Shown here: positions 17,277 to 25,947 of the stretch, in pieces | Numbering within the stretch: position 1 is the first letter of the stretch | Layout: every line of letters begins with the position of its first letter | NCBI GenBank assembly: GCA_000634115.1 | Contig: JFLJ01000113.1 | Span: 124,001 to 188,000 of the forward strand | From: Prochlorococcus sp. scB241_528O2 | GTDB taxonomy: Bacteria > Cyanobacteriota > Cyanobacteriia > PCC-6307 > Cyanobiaceae | Direction: 5' to 3' | DNA: 64,000 nucleotides | Translations under genes and position numbers: made by a program | The notes under the pieces: generated by a model | Database searches by the model: none | What the model was told of the DNA's origin: nothing | The model's input: only the letters and a program-made list of their open reading frames with translations

Positions 17277-17711
17277 ATGTCCTTATTTCAGGGCAAAAAT
17301 ATTTTAAAAAAATTTTTTAAAAAGCCAAGCATTAACTGGTCGAATCACGAATTTGAATCTTCATTGCAATTAAATGATTTTGTTGATCAATTATTGGAAC
17401 CAATTAACAAATCTCAATCAAGTTATCTTATCAAACTTGGATTACATGAAGCTCTTGTTAACGCGGTAAAACATGGAAATAAATTAGATCCGAAAAAAAG
17501 TGTCAGAGTCAGAAGAATCATTACTCCTAATTGGTGTGTTTGGCAAATTCAAGACCAAGGAAATGGTTTAGAAATAAAAAAAAGAAATTATAAATTACCA
17601 AAAAAAATTAATAGTGTAAATGGACGTGGATTATATATTATTAATGAATGTTTTGATGATATTAGATGGAGTAGTAAAGGAAATAGACTTCAATTGGCTT
17701 TAAAAAGGTGA
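17277..17711 (+). CDS. RsbW-like anti-sigma/serine kinase ATPase domain protein
   Basis: A stand-alone GHKL ATPase domain of 144 residues. The N box is GLHEALVNAVKHGNK (Glu58, Asn62, His66), G1 is DQGNGLE (93-99) and G2 is NGRGLYIIN (115-123). Such single-domain proteins resemble RsbW/SpoIIAB, which bind sigma factors and phosphorylate an antagonist. No sigma factor, antagonist or phosphatase lies next to it, so its target is unknown. It begins 48 bases after gun4 on the same strand and its 3' end overlaps the opposing DUF6439 gene by 22 bases. Confidence 0.83.
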   Translation: MSLFQGKNILKKFFKKPSINWSNHEFESSLQLNDFVDQLLEPINKSQSSYLIKLGLHEALVNAVKHGNKLDPKKSVRVRRIITPNWCVWQIQDQGNGLEIKKRNYKLPKKINSVNGRGLYIINECFDDIRWSSKGNRLQLALKR

Positions 17712-17953
17712 TTTTTGCTTGGGCAGGGTTGGTCTACATTAATTTCTTTTAACCATTTGATACTCTCCTCAATATATTCAATTGTTTCTTTTTCATTACA
17801 AGAAATAAGTAATTGGCATAAACCTGCTGAAATAAGTTCTGCAGATCTCTTAAATTTATTTCCTTTATCTTTATGCCATTTTAAATGATCAATTTTTAAC
17901 TTAGAATTAAGACTTTGAACAAGCTTAATAGTATCTTTATCCCAATAAGTCAT
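17690..17953 (-). CDS. DUF6439-type small conserved protein
   Basis: An 87-residue soluble protein rich in Lys and Trp, mostly helical: TIKLVQSLNSKLKIDHLKWHK, then RSAELISAGLCQLLIS and EYIEESIKWLKEI. I place it in the small cyanobacterial family DUF6439 from this pattern. Function unknown. It begins six bases after the end of the methyltransferase gene and is probably cotranscribed with it. Its last seven codons overlap the end of the RsbW-like gene on the opposite strand. Confidence 0.75.
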   Translation of the reverse strand: MTYWDKDTIKLVQSLNSKLKIDHLKWHKDKGNKFKRSAELISAGLCQLLISCNEKETIEYIEESIKWLKEINVDQPCPSKNHLFKAN

Positions 17954-17959
17954 ATTTTT

Positions 17960-19015
17960 TTACTTTAATGCAGACCATACTTTGGTCATAAAAAAGGAAT
18001 TTGATTTCACATTTTTAAACCCTACTTCTTCAATTTTAGAATTTATATCATCATTTATGTAATCAAAATAGAAAGGTTCATGAAATGTTTTATAGAAATT
18101 TTCCATAACTGATGTAAAAACAGGAGAGTCACTTAATTGAATCGAATCTGCTAAAACTAATGTTCCTCCTGGTTCAAGGACTCTAAAAAATTCTTTTAAT
18201 ACTTTAGCTCTAATTGTTCTTGGCAATTCATGAAATAAATAAACACAAGTAATAAATTGAAAACTATCATTTTCAAAAGGTAATTCTTCGGCATTACCTT
18301 TTATTAATTCAATTAAATCACCATCTAAATCTGAAATATATCTACTTGCCTCTTTTAAGTATGAATCAGATAAATCAATTCCTGTAATTTTTTCTTTAGG
18401 GAATGCTCCTCTCAATTGTTTTAAAGTCCTTCCTGAACCAGTAGCTACATCAAGTATTTTTATAGAACTCTTTTTTCTATTACTAAAGTTAACAAGTCCC
18501 TCTTTTATGGGTTTTATTATTCTCCTCCTCATAGAGTCGGCAGTACCATTAAAAAGGATCTCTACTTGTAAGTCATATATACTAGCTGAGAAATCAGATA
18601 AATAACCATCAGTTTGATGATGAAAATTTCTTAAGTAATATTGAGGGTAATTATCTTTTTCAATCGATTTTGGAAGATCATCAAAGTTTTGCTTTCTTCG
18701 TCTATCCCATGTAATAGGCATATCTAACCAAATTTTAGGATATTGAGTCAAATATCTAATCCATGGCTCATCAAACAATAATTTTTTTGGATAAATATTT
18801 TTTTCGGCGTCGTTCCAATCCTCCTCTCTTAATAGATCCATTGACTTTTGGATTTGTAAAAGAAGAGTCTTATCTATATCAAAACTATCAAGTTTCGAAT
18901 CTGGCAGAATAAAATTCATTATTCTTGAACTGATTTGCTTATGTGCAAAACCTGCTATGCTTTTACTCTGCTGGAGGGTTTTATATGCAATTTTTGAAAT
19001 AGATTGCCTAGCCAT
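17960..19015 (-). CDS. Class I SAM-dependent methyltransferase, substrate unknown
   Basis: The 351-residue protein has an N-terminal region of about 150 residues that I do not recognise (with EPWIRYLTQYPKIWLDMPITWDR), then a standard methyltransferase fold. Motif I is KILDVATGSGRT (186-197), motif II GIDLS, the post-I acidic region IKGNAEELPFENDSF and a motif IV-like FITCVYLFHELP. The C-terminal half resembles UbiE/COQ5-type quinone methyltransferases. It follows the glnA terminator and a short TA repeat (19024-19036). The fold is certain; the substrate is not. Confidence 0.85.
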   Translation of the reverse strand: MARQSISKIAYKTLQQSKSIAGFAHKQISSRIMNFILPDSKLDSFDIDKTLLLQIQKSMDLLREEDWNDAEKNIYPKKLLFDEPWIRYLTQYPKIWLDMPITWDRRRKQNFDDLPKSIEKDNYPQYYLRNFHHQTDGYLSDFSASIYDLQVEILFNGTADSMRRRIIKPIKEGLVNFSNRKKSSIKILDVATGSGRTLKQLRGAFPKEKITGIDLSDSYLKEASRYISDLDGDLIELIKGNAEELPFENDSFQFITCVYLFHELPRTIRAKVLKEFFRVLEPGGTLVLADSIQLSDSPVFTSVMENFYKTFHEPFYFDYINDDINSKIEEVGFKNVKSNSFFMTKVWSALK

Positions 19016-19042
19016 TTTTCGTTATATATATATATATTTGAA

Positions 19043-19089
19043 CAAAAAAAAAACCAATTTGAGAATATTTTGTGATAATTCTCAAATTG
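19043..19089 (-). terminator. Rho-independent terminator of glnA
   Basis: On the minus strand a perfect 12-base inverted repeat (CAATTTGAGAAT and its complement, at 19078-19089 and 19055-19066) with an 11-base loop is followed by GG and a run of eleven T. It starts 26 bases after the glnA stop. The stem is AT-rich but long, and this is the clearest terminator in the window. Confidence 0.85.
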
Positions 19090-19115
19090 ATTAATGTGAA
19101 TATAAATAATATTAA

Positions 19116-20537
19116 TTATGCGTCATAGTACATAAAGAACTCATGTGGATGGGGTCTCTGTCTTAATTGTTGTACCTCTTCGTATTTAATATCGATAAAA
19201 TTATCTATAAAATCCTCTGTAAATACACCACCAGCTAACAAATAATCTTTGTCTGATTTTAGGGCATTAAGTGAATCATTAAGTGATGATGGCACAGTAT
19301 CAATTTTTGCCAGTTCCTCTACTGGAAGTTCAAATAAATCTACATCTACACCATCGCCTGGATCTATTTGATTTTTAATTCCATCAATACCAGCGAGCAT
19401 CATTACGGAGAAGGCTAGATATGGATTTGCGAGTGCATCTCCTGATCTGAATTCTAATCTTTTAGCTTTAGGGCTTGGACCTGTTAGAGGAATTCTTACT
19501 GCAGCAGATCTATTGCCCTCTGAATAAACTAAATTTACTGGTGCCTCGAATCCAGGAACCAATCTTTTATAACTATTTGTAGTTGGATTAGTAAATGCTA
19601 GGAATGAAGGTGCATGTTTAAGTATGCCTCCAATGTACCATCTAGCTGTTTGCGATAAATTTGCATATGAGCCTTCTCCAAAGAAAAGTGGCTGTCCACT
19701 TTTCCATAAACTTTGATGAACATGCATTCCGGTCCCATTATCGTTAAAAACAGGCTTAGGCATAAAAGTTGCAGTTTTTCCATATTTTTTGGCAACATTT
19801 CTTACAACGTATTTATAAGTCATTACGTTATCAGCAGAATTGATTAGAGAATCGAATTTCATTCCAAGCTCATGTTGTCCCGCTCCAGCAACTTCATGGT
19901 GATGTTTTTCTGTAGGTATGCCTAGTTCACCCATTAGTAGAAGCATTTCAGATCTAATATCTTGGGCAGTATCATTTGGGGATACTGGAAAATAACCTTC
20001 TTTGTATTGAATTTTATATCCTAAATTTCCTCCCTCTTCAGTTCTACCTGTATTCCATGGAGCTTCGATAGTATCTACACTATAAAAACAAGATCCTTCT
20101 TTTGAGTCATATCTAACATCATCAAACAAGAAAAATTCAGGTTCTGGACCAAAAAATGCTGTATCAGCTATTCCAGTAGATTCTAAGTACTTTAATGCCT
20201 TTTGAGCTAAGGATCTTGGGCATCTATCATAAGGTTCTCCGCTTCTAGGCTCTTGTATAGAACAAATCATACTAAGAGTCTTGTGTTTATAGAAAGGATC
20301 GATCCAAGCTGTACTGGCATCAGGAACCATTGACATATCAGAAGCATTAATTGCTTTCCAACCTCTAATTGACGAACCATCAAAAGCAAGACCCTCTGTA
20401 AAAGAATCCTCTTCAATCATGTCTGATGTAAGAGTTAGATGTTGCCATTTCCCATGAATATCTGTAAATTTTAAATCAATGAGCTCAATTCCTTCGTCTT
20501 TAATTTGACTTAAAACATCTTGTGGAGACTTAGACAT
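19116..20537 (-). CDS. glnA: Glutamine synthetase type I (GlnA)
   Basis: GlnA joins ammonium to glutamate, the main nitrogen entry step. From the ATG at 20537 the protein has 473 residues, the type I length. Visible are [34 protein letters not shown] (metal Glu), [32 protein letters not shown], and the [17 protein letters not shown] region with the residues around the adenylylation loop of other GSI enzymes. The frame runs 19 codons further upstream to 20594, but that extension covers the likely promoter, so I reject it. A strong terminator follows. Confidence 0.97.
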   Translation of the reverse strand: MSKSPQDVLSQIKDEGIELIDLKFTDIHGKWQHLTLTSDMIEEDSFTEGLAFDGSSIRGWKAINASDMSMVPDASTAWIDPFYKHKTLSMICSIQEPRSGEPYDRCPRSLAQKALKYLESTGIADTAFFGPEPEFFLFDDVRYDSKEGSCFYSVDTIEAPWNTGRTEEGGNLGYKIQYKEGYFPVSPNDTAQDIRSEMLLLMGELGIPTEKHHHEVAGAGQHELGMKFDSLINSADNVMTYKYVVRNVAKKYGKTATFMPKPVFNDNGTGMHVHQSLWKSGQPLFFGEGSYANLSQTARWYIGGILKHAPSFLAFTNPTTNSYKRLVPGFEAPVNLVYSEGNRSAAVRIPLTGPSPKAKRLEFRSGDALANPYLAFSVMMLAGIDGIKNQIDPGDGVDVDLFELPVEELAKIDTVPSSLNDSLNALKSDKDYLLAGGVFTEDFIDNFIDIKYEEVQQLRQRPHPHEFFMYYDA

Positions 20538-20559
20538 AACTTTTGTAATACCTTCTATG

Positions 20560-20601
20560 AAATTAATAACTTGATGACTCTTATTATGTATCAACCGTAA
20601 C
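20560..20601 (-). promoter_or_regulatory. NtcA-type activated promoter of glnA
   Basis: On the minus strand GTTACGGTTGATAC (20588-20601) matches the NtcA consensus GTA-N8-TAC at five of six bases. Exactly 22 bases after it lies TAATTT (20560-20565), which fits the TAN3T -10 box, the class II NtcA geometry. The expected start of transcription is near 20552, about 15 bases before the ATG at 20537. glnA is a classical NtcA target in cyanobacteria. NtcA binding here is inferred. Confidence 0.65.
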
Positions 20602-20751
20602 TTTTTGCAAGACTAGATGTATTCTTTCAGTGTTTCAACTTATAAGTTTAATATTTGTTTACTAAAATATTTAAATTGAATGAATTTCTTTAAAAAAATA
20701 TCGCTTATGTGCCTAAATTAGATTAATTTAAAAGTAATTGAATGTAATGCT

Positions 20752-21936
20752 TTGACAGAAGCAAAACTTATTTCTAGTTTAAATGAGGAAAATTTATCTC
20801 ATTTATCAAAGACTTATGTTCCTTCTAGACTTTTATTAGGTCCTGGCCCTTCCAATGCTCATCCAGAAGTCTTAAAAGCACTTTCTCTTAATCCAATTGG
20901 ACATTTAGATGAAGCATACATTTCATTGATGTCTGATGTTCAACAGCTATTAAGGTACACATGGCAATGTAATAATCGTCTTACTCTTCCAATGAGTGGA
21001 ACAGGTAGTGCTGCGATGGAAGCATCAATAGCTAACTTTATTGAAGAAGGAGAGACTATTTTAATTGCTAAAAAAGGATATTTTGGAGACAGATTGGTTG
21101 ATATGGCTACTAGATATAAAGCTAATGTTTCTGTTATGGAAAAACCTTGGGGGAATGCTTTTTCTTATGAAGAAATTAAGTATGAAATAGAAACTAAAAA
21201 ACCAGATATATTTGCTATCGTTCACGCTGAAACATCTAGTGGTGTTTTACAACCTCTTGATGGTATAGGAGATATATGCAGAAAAAATAACTGCTTGTTT
21301 TTAGTTGATGCAGTTACATCGCTTGGAGCTTTAGAACTTTTGACAGATGAATGGAATATTGATCTGGCATATAGTTGTAGTCAGAAAGGTTTAAGTTGCC
21401 CTCCTGGATTAAGCCCTTTTACTATGAATAAGAGAGCGGAAGACAAACTAAGTTCCAGAAAAAATAAAGTTCCTAATTGGTATTTAGATTTATCTCTTTT
21501 AAATAAATATTGGGGTTCTGATCGTGTTTACCATCATACAGCTCCAGTAAATATGAATTATGCAATTCGAGAAGGATTGAGATTAATTGCTAAGGAGGGT
21601 TTAGAAAATGTTTGGTTTAGACATAACGTTAATGCCAAGAAACTATGGAATGGTTTAGAAAGTCTAGGCATGGAATTACATGTATCAAAGGAATATAGAT
21701 TGCCAACCCTTACGACAGTTAAGATTCCTCCAGCAGTAGATGGAGATGGTTTTAGAAACCATCTTTTAACAAACTTTGGAATTGAAATAGGAAACGGACT
21801 AGGAGAATTGTCTGGAAAGGTTTGGCGAATAGGACTAATGGGCTTTAACTCTAGTGAGGAGAATGTTGATAGATTATTAAATCTTTTTGATACTGAGTTA
21901 AAAAAATATTCTATTTTTGAGTCCTCAACTTTTTAA
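20752..21936 (+). CDS. Class V aminotransferase, serine/alanine-glyoxylate type
   Basis: The 394 residues belong to the alanine-glyoxylate/serine-pyruvate aminotransferase group. Diagnostic are LLLGPGPSNAHPEVL near the start, LPMSGTGSAAMEA, HAETSSGVLQPL, LFLVDAVTSLGA, and YSCSQKGLSCPPGL with the PLP Lys212. In cyanobacteria such enzymes detoxify glyoxylate from photorespiration to glycine; the preferred donor cannot be read here. The start is a TTG with no in-frame ATG near it. It diverges from glnA across 215 bases, and its end overlaps the convergent tadA by 26 bases. Confidence 0.9.
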   Translation: MTEAKLISSLNEENLSHLSKTYVPSRLLLGPGPSNAHPEVLKALSLNPIGHLDEAYISLMSDVQQLLRYTWQCNNRLTLPMSGTGSAAMEASIANFIEEGETILIAKKGYFGDRLVDMATRYKANVSVMEKPWGNAFSYEEIKYEIETKKPDIFAIVHAETSSGVLQPLDGIGDICRKNNCLFLVDAVTSLGALELLTDEWNIDLAYSCSQKGLSCPPGLSPFTMNKRAEDKLSSRKNKVPNWYLDLSLLNKYWGSDRVYHHTAPVNMNYAIREGLRLIAKEGLENVWFRHNVNAKKLWNGLESLGMELHVSKEYRLPTLTTVKIPPAVDGDGFRNHLLTNFGIEIGNGLGELSGKVWRIGLMGFNSSEENVDRLLNLFDTELKKYSIFESSTF

Positions 21937-22426
21937 ACCATAACTGTAAAGCGTGACTGCATTCATCTTCAAGGATTCCTCCAATGATTTCCATCTTGTG
22001 GTGTGCACTCTTATGAATTGATAAGTTAATTGAACCGCCCAATCCTCCTCTTTTCTTATCGTAAGCCCCAAAAACAACTTTACCCATTCTTGCTTGAATA
22101 AGTGCCGATGCACACATAGTACATGGTTCTAAATTTGTGATAATTATACATTCATTAAATCTCCAATCATTTTTTATTAGAGATGCCTGTCTTAGTGCCA
22201 TTATCTCAGCATGACCTAATGGATCATTATTAATATTTCTCCTATTAACTCCTCTTCCAATACATCTTCCTTTTTCATCTAAAATTACTGAACAAATTGG
22301 CAACTCCACTTTTCCAATTTCCCCTGATCTTCTTAGGATTGATTTCATCCATTGAAAATATTTTGTATTTTTTCTATCTAATTTTTGATTTTCATTACTA
22401 TTTCCATTTTCAAAAATATACCTCAT
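21911..22426 (-). CDS. tadA: tRNA-specific adenosine deaminase
   Basis: TadA turns adenosine 34 into inosine in tRNA-Arg(ACG), an essential step. The 171 residues have the cytidine/deoxycytidylate deaminase zinc site: His72 and Glu74 in GHAEIMAL, then LEPCTMCASAL (Cys102, Cys105), with the RMGKVVFGA loop and the C-terminal helical region. The N-terminus carries an extra ~25 polar residues. Its 3' end overlaps the aminotransferase gene on the other strand by 26 bases. Confidence 0.95.
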   Translation of the reverse strand: MRYIFENGNSNENQKLDRKNTKYFQWMKSILRRSGEIGKVELPICSVILDEKGRCIGRGVNRRNINNDPLGHAEIMALRQASLIKNDWRFNECIIITNLEPCTMCASALIQARMGKVVFGAYDKKRGGLGGSINLSIHKSAHHKMEIIGGILEDECSHALQLWFKKLRTQK

Positions 22427-22469
22427 TTAGCAATATAGAGAATAGACTTATTAATAGATATTTTATCTG

Positions 22470-23861
22470 ATGACTGAAGATTTAATTAATAATAATGATA
22501 TATACTTTCCCTCTCATATAGGGACTAATGATGAATTGATTAGTCTTCTTAATAGAGCTACTCTAAGTCTTTGCCACTGGTTTTCAGATGCTGAAAAATA
22601 TGGTCCATTACCTTTAGATGAAGACTTTAAGTTCAATATGCCAGGAGAGAATGGCAATTCTAAAGAAGATTTGTTTTCTGATATTGATTACCTATTGAGA
22701 AATTCATTTAATCCAGTTCACCCCGGGTCTCTAGCTCATCTAGATCCTCCACCCTTAAATTTCTCTATTTTAGGAGATTTGATTGCAGCTGGTTTAAATA
22801 ATAATCTTCTAGCTTACGATTTGTCTCCAAGTATTACTTTGCTTGAGGAATCTATATGCAAATGGTTTGCAATGAAAATAGGATTTAATAATTCCGCTGG
22901 AGGCATAGCAGCTAGCGGTGGAACATTAAGTAATTTAAATGCGCTAATAGCCGCAAGAAATAATGCTGGATTAGGTTCAGATCCTAATTCTGTGTTACTT
23001 GTTAGTGAGGATGCTCATTCCTCCTTTATTAAATGTACGAGAATAATGGGCCTTCACGAAAATAATCTTATCAGGATCAAAACTGATAATAAAGGTTGTA
23101 TGCATATACAAAATCTTAGAAAAATCATAGATAAATGTTCTGTTGACAATAAAAAAATCTTTGCTGTTGTAGCTACCTTAGGTTCTACTTTAAGAGGTGC
23201 AATTGACCCTATTAATGAAATAAGTAAAATATGCAGTGAAAGAAATATTTGGTTACATATCGATGGTTCCATTGGAGGTATTTTTGCATTAACATCTATT
23301 CCAATAGAAGGATTAAAAAATATTAATCAAGCTAATTCCATAACAATAAATCCTCAAAAAATACTAGGCATCACCAAGACTTCCTCTCTATTATTGGTAT
23401 CAAAAATGAATACTTTAGAAAATACCTTTTCTACTGGACTTCCATACATATCATCTAAGAAGAACATTTCAAATAGAGGGGAATTAGGAATACAAGGTTC
23501 TAGACCTGCAGAAATCATAAAGCTTTGGCTTGGATTACGATTTTTAGGTATGAAAGGTATCGAAGATATATTAAAATCTTCAATTGATAGAAAAGACTTT
23601 TTTATAGAAAATATTAGTAAAAATAATTTTGAAATATATTCAGGTCCTTTACATATTGTCTCATTCCTACCAAAGGGAATTATGCCAAAAGACTCTGATT
23701 CCTGGACTCAAAACATTATTAATAAACTTATGAAAAATAATTTTATGCTTTCTAGACCAAAATTTAAAGGTAAATATTTTTTAAGAGTCGTAATGGGAAA
23801 TTATAATACTAAAGAGTCTCATATTGAAGAACTTTTGAAATTATTAGATGCTTATCTATGA
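22470..23861 (+). CDS. Group II PLP-dependent decarboxylase
   Basis: A 463-residue fold-type I enzyme of the glutamate/aromatic/diaminobutyrate decarboxylase group. It shows HPGSLAHLDPPP (substrate loop), TLLEESICKWFA, GGIAASGGTLSNLNALIAAR, DAHSS with the ring-stacking His183, LHIDGSIGG with Asp265, and NPQKILGITK with the PLP Lys297. The usual HVDAAxGG and DPHK motifs are changed to HIDGSIGG and NPQK, so the substrate may differ from glutamate. Diaminobutyrate or a similar amino acid is possible. Its TGA overlaps the ATG of a 45-residue membrane protein. Confidence 0.87.
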   Translation: MTEDLINNNDIYFPSHIGTNDELISLLNRATLSLCHWFSDAEKYGPLPLDEDFKFNMPGENGNSKEDLFSDIDYLLRNSFNPVHPGSLAHLDPPPLNFSILGDLIAAGLNNNLLAYDLSPSITLLEESICKWFAMKIGFNNSAGGIAASGGTLSNLNALIAARNNAGLGSDPNSVLLVSEDAHSSFIKCTRIMGLHENNLIRIKTDNKGCMHIQNLRKIIDKCSVDNKKIFAVVATLGSTLRGAIDPINEISKICSERNIWLHIDGSIGGIFALTSIPIEGLKNINQANSITINPQKILGITKTSSLLLVSKMNTLENTFSTGLPYISSKKNISNRGELGIQGSRPAEIIKLWLGLRFLGMKGIEDILKSSIDRKDFFIENISKNNFEIYSGPLHIVSFLPKGIMPKDSDSWTQNIINKLMKNNFMLSRPKFKGKYFLRVVMGNYNTKESHIEELLKLLDAYL

Positions 23862-23995
23862 ATATTGGCAGATCAAAAATTATTGCAATAATAACAGGTG
23901 CTATATCTATATCGATTTGTATAGCATACTTAATTTTGATAACTATCTTTGATTTTAGAACTTTTCTTAATGATCAATTATCAAATATTACTTAA
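23858..23995 (+). CDS. 45-residue membrane mini-protein coupled to the decarboxylase
   Basis: The ATG overlaps the decarboxylase TGA as ATGA, and the frame runs 45 codons to a TAA at 23993-23995, overlapping the end of the opposing GTPase gene by eight bases. The peptide has a short basic N-terminus (MNIGRSK), one long hydrophobic helix (IIAIITGAISISICIAYLILITIF) split by a glycine/serine stretch, and a polar tail of about 14 residues. This is a single-pass membrane layout, N-terminus inside by the positive-inside rule. No family recognised. Coupling and the clean helix make it likely real. Confidence 0.7.
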   Translation: MNIGRSKIIAIITGAISISICIAYLILITIFDFRTFLNDQLSNIT

Positions 23996-25487
23996 TAAAT
24001 GGAGGCAAACTTTTATGAGATTTAAAATATTTTTTTATTTCTATTTTTGTGATAGCCTCTTTGACAAATTTATTTAATATTTCTTCTCTCTTGCTTATTC
24101 TGTAAATCTTATCTACTACTTCCTGAATTCCCCCATCTCCCCAATCTTGTCCATTTTTAAAATATTCAATCAAACTTAATCCTACTATTTTTATTAACCA
24201 TCCTGCGGTAATTGATTGTATTGACTTAGATATAATTATTTTAGTCAAACTAGTGGCTAAAATTGGAGAAATAATTGAAATTCCTCCTTTTAGAATTCCT
24301 AATTTTGCCAAAGCAATAAGCAATGATTTCGATAAATCTTTTGCATCTTTTTTGGTCAGTTTTATTTCATATATTTTTGATAATTCCATTATCATTTGAA
24401 TATTTACAGAAGTCGTAGTTAGAAAATCAACAGCAGGCAGAGGATTAACCAGTATTACTCCACCTGTTATCCACATGTATTTTTTAATTACTTTATTTGA
24501 CATTAAAAATCTTTGTTCTTGTATAAAATTCTTACTTTTAATTCCTAATTTATTTGATCTAAACAGTATATTATCTGCAAGTAACTCTTCTCCATTACTA
24601 TCAAGTGTTTCTATTATTTCTTTAAATAAACTTCCTACATCGGGACCTATTTGTAAGGTATCTGAATTTATGTAAGGAGATGATTTAGGTATTGCAATTG
24701 TTTGAACTACTGAAATCTTATTTTTTATAGCTGAAGTAATAGAAATTATATTTTCTTTAATGAGATTATTCTCTTCTTTTGACCTTAAATCACATTTATT
24801 AAGAACTATTATTATTTTTTTTCCTATTTTTAATAATTCATTAATTAAATAATTTTCATATTTATTTATGTCCTGGTCTAAAACAAAGAGAACTAAATCA
24901 GAATTAGATGCTTGTATAATTGTTGATTTTTCTCTTTCTTTGCCAATTTCTGAGGGTTCAAATAATCCTGGTGTATCAATTATACTAATATTTCTTCTTA
25001 AAATTGGTATACGAATTTTATAACTATTAATTTGTTTAGTTGTACCTATCTTGGCTGAAGTTTTACCGATAATGTTTTTTAATAATGATCTAGCTATAGA
25101 TGTTTTTCCTGAAGAACCTGCTCCAAAAAGTGTAACTTTATAATCTCCTGTTTTTAATTGTGTTTCTAGTTTATTTTTTTCATAATTTAATAATTGAACT
25201 TTTACTTTATCACTTATTTTTTTATTAATATTATCGATCCCTTTTAAACTTGTTTTTGCTGCTGTATAAGTATTATTAAATGAATAGTCTTTATTTTTAT
25301 TTGTGTAATAAAGTTTATAAACTATTTTTTTAAATAATTTTTTATCAATATTGTAGAAAATATACATAATAATTATTAAAAATAAAATAAAATATATATT
25401 AACTATTCTTACTAATATCGAATAAACAAGATATAGGATTAATAAATATAATAAATATTTAAAGTACTTAATTTTCAAGTAATTCAT
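23988..25487 (-). CDS. Membrane-anchored GTPase with DUF697-like C-terminal domain
   Basis: The 499 residues start with two hydrophobic helices (about 10-47), then a basic linker and a Ras-like G domain: P-loop LFGAGSSGKTS (120-130), G3 DTPG (171-174) and G4 NKCD (230-233). The C-terminal ~200 residues are hydrophobic/helical (GGVILVNPLPAVDFLTT, LAKLGILKGGIS, SITAGWLIKIVG), as in DUF697/YcjF-type GTPases. Related proteins in other bacteria are linked to membrane stress, but no function is established for this one. It is last in the leftward pyk block, two bases after lspA. Confidence 0.83.
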   Translation of the reverse strand: MNYLKIKYFKYLLYLLILYLVYSILVRIVNIYFILFLIIIMYIFYNIDKKLFKKIVYKLYYTNKNKDYSFNNTYTAAKTSLKGIDNINKKISDKVKVQLLNYEKNKLETQLKTGDYKVTLFGAGSSGKTSIARSLLKNIIGKTSAKIGTTKQINSYKIRIPILRRNISIIDTPGLFEPSEIGKEREKSTIIQASNSDLVLFVLDQDINKYENYLINELLKIGKKIIIVLNKCDLRSKEENNLIKENIISITSAIKNKISVVQTIAIPKSSPYINSDTLQIGPDVGSLFKEIIETLDSNGEELLADNILFRSNKLGIKSKNFIQEQRFLMSNKVIKKYMWITGGVILVNPLPAVDFLTTTSVNIQMIMELSKIYEIKLTKKDAKDLSKSLLIALAKLGILKGGISIISPILATSLTKIIISKSIQSITAGWLIKIVGLSLIEYFKNGQDWGDGGIQEVVDKIYRISKREEILNKFVKEAITKIEIKKYFKSHKSLPPFIK

Positions 25488-25488
25488 G

Positions 25489-25947
25489 TTATCTATTACT
25501 TTTAAAAATGTTAAATATTAATAATATAAATCCAATATTGATTGATAAATCAGCAATATTAAATACTGGAAAATCTATTATATTTAAATTTATAAAATCA
25601 ATTACGTAACCTTTTATTATACGATCTAGTCCATTACCTATAGTTCCACCAAGAATAAAACTATAAGAATATAATTCTGATTTATTAATATTATTTTTTA
25701 TTAATAATAAATAAAGAAGTATTATTGAGATAATAATACTTACAAAGGATAAAAATATCCTACTTCCGCTAAATAAATTAAATGCTGCACCATAGTTTTT
25801 TATAAACTCAAATCTAAATAATATATAATCATTGTTAATAAAAAATTTGTAATAATTACTTATTATATATTTCGATAATTGATCAATAAGAGTTATAAAA
25901 ATACTAAACGAAAGAAAATAAAATTTTGTTTGAATTTTAACAATCAT
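25489..25947 (-). CDS. lspA: Lipoprotein signal peptidase (signal peptidase II)
   Basis: LspA cleaves the signal peptide of diacylglyceryl-prolipoproteins in the inner membrane. The 152 residues have four membrane helices and the aspartic catalytic pair: Asp108 in GNGLDRIIKGYVIDF and Asp133 in VFNIADLSINIG, plus the conserved Asn-Tyr-Gly-Ala-Ala-Phe loop near 51-56. Its ATG shares one base with the bioY stop (TAATG), and the GTPase gene follows after one base, so the three are one transcript. Confidence 0.94.
   Translation of the reverse strand: MIVKIQTKFYFLSFSIFITLIDQLSKYIISNYYKFFINNDYILFRFEFIKNYGAAFNLFSGSRIFLSFVSIIISIILLYLLLIKNNINKSELYSYSFILGGTIGNGLDRIIKGYVIDFINLNIIDFPVFNIADLSINIGFILLIFNIFKSNR

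Noticed and set aside
19116-20594. The glnA frame is open upstream to an ATG at 20594
   Set aside because: The extra 19 codons overlap the NtcA-type promoter and the -10 box, and type I glutamine synthetases start at the downstream ATG (20537).
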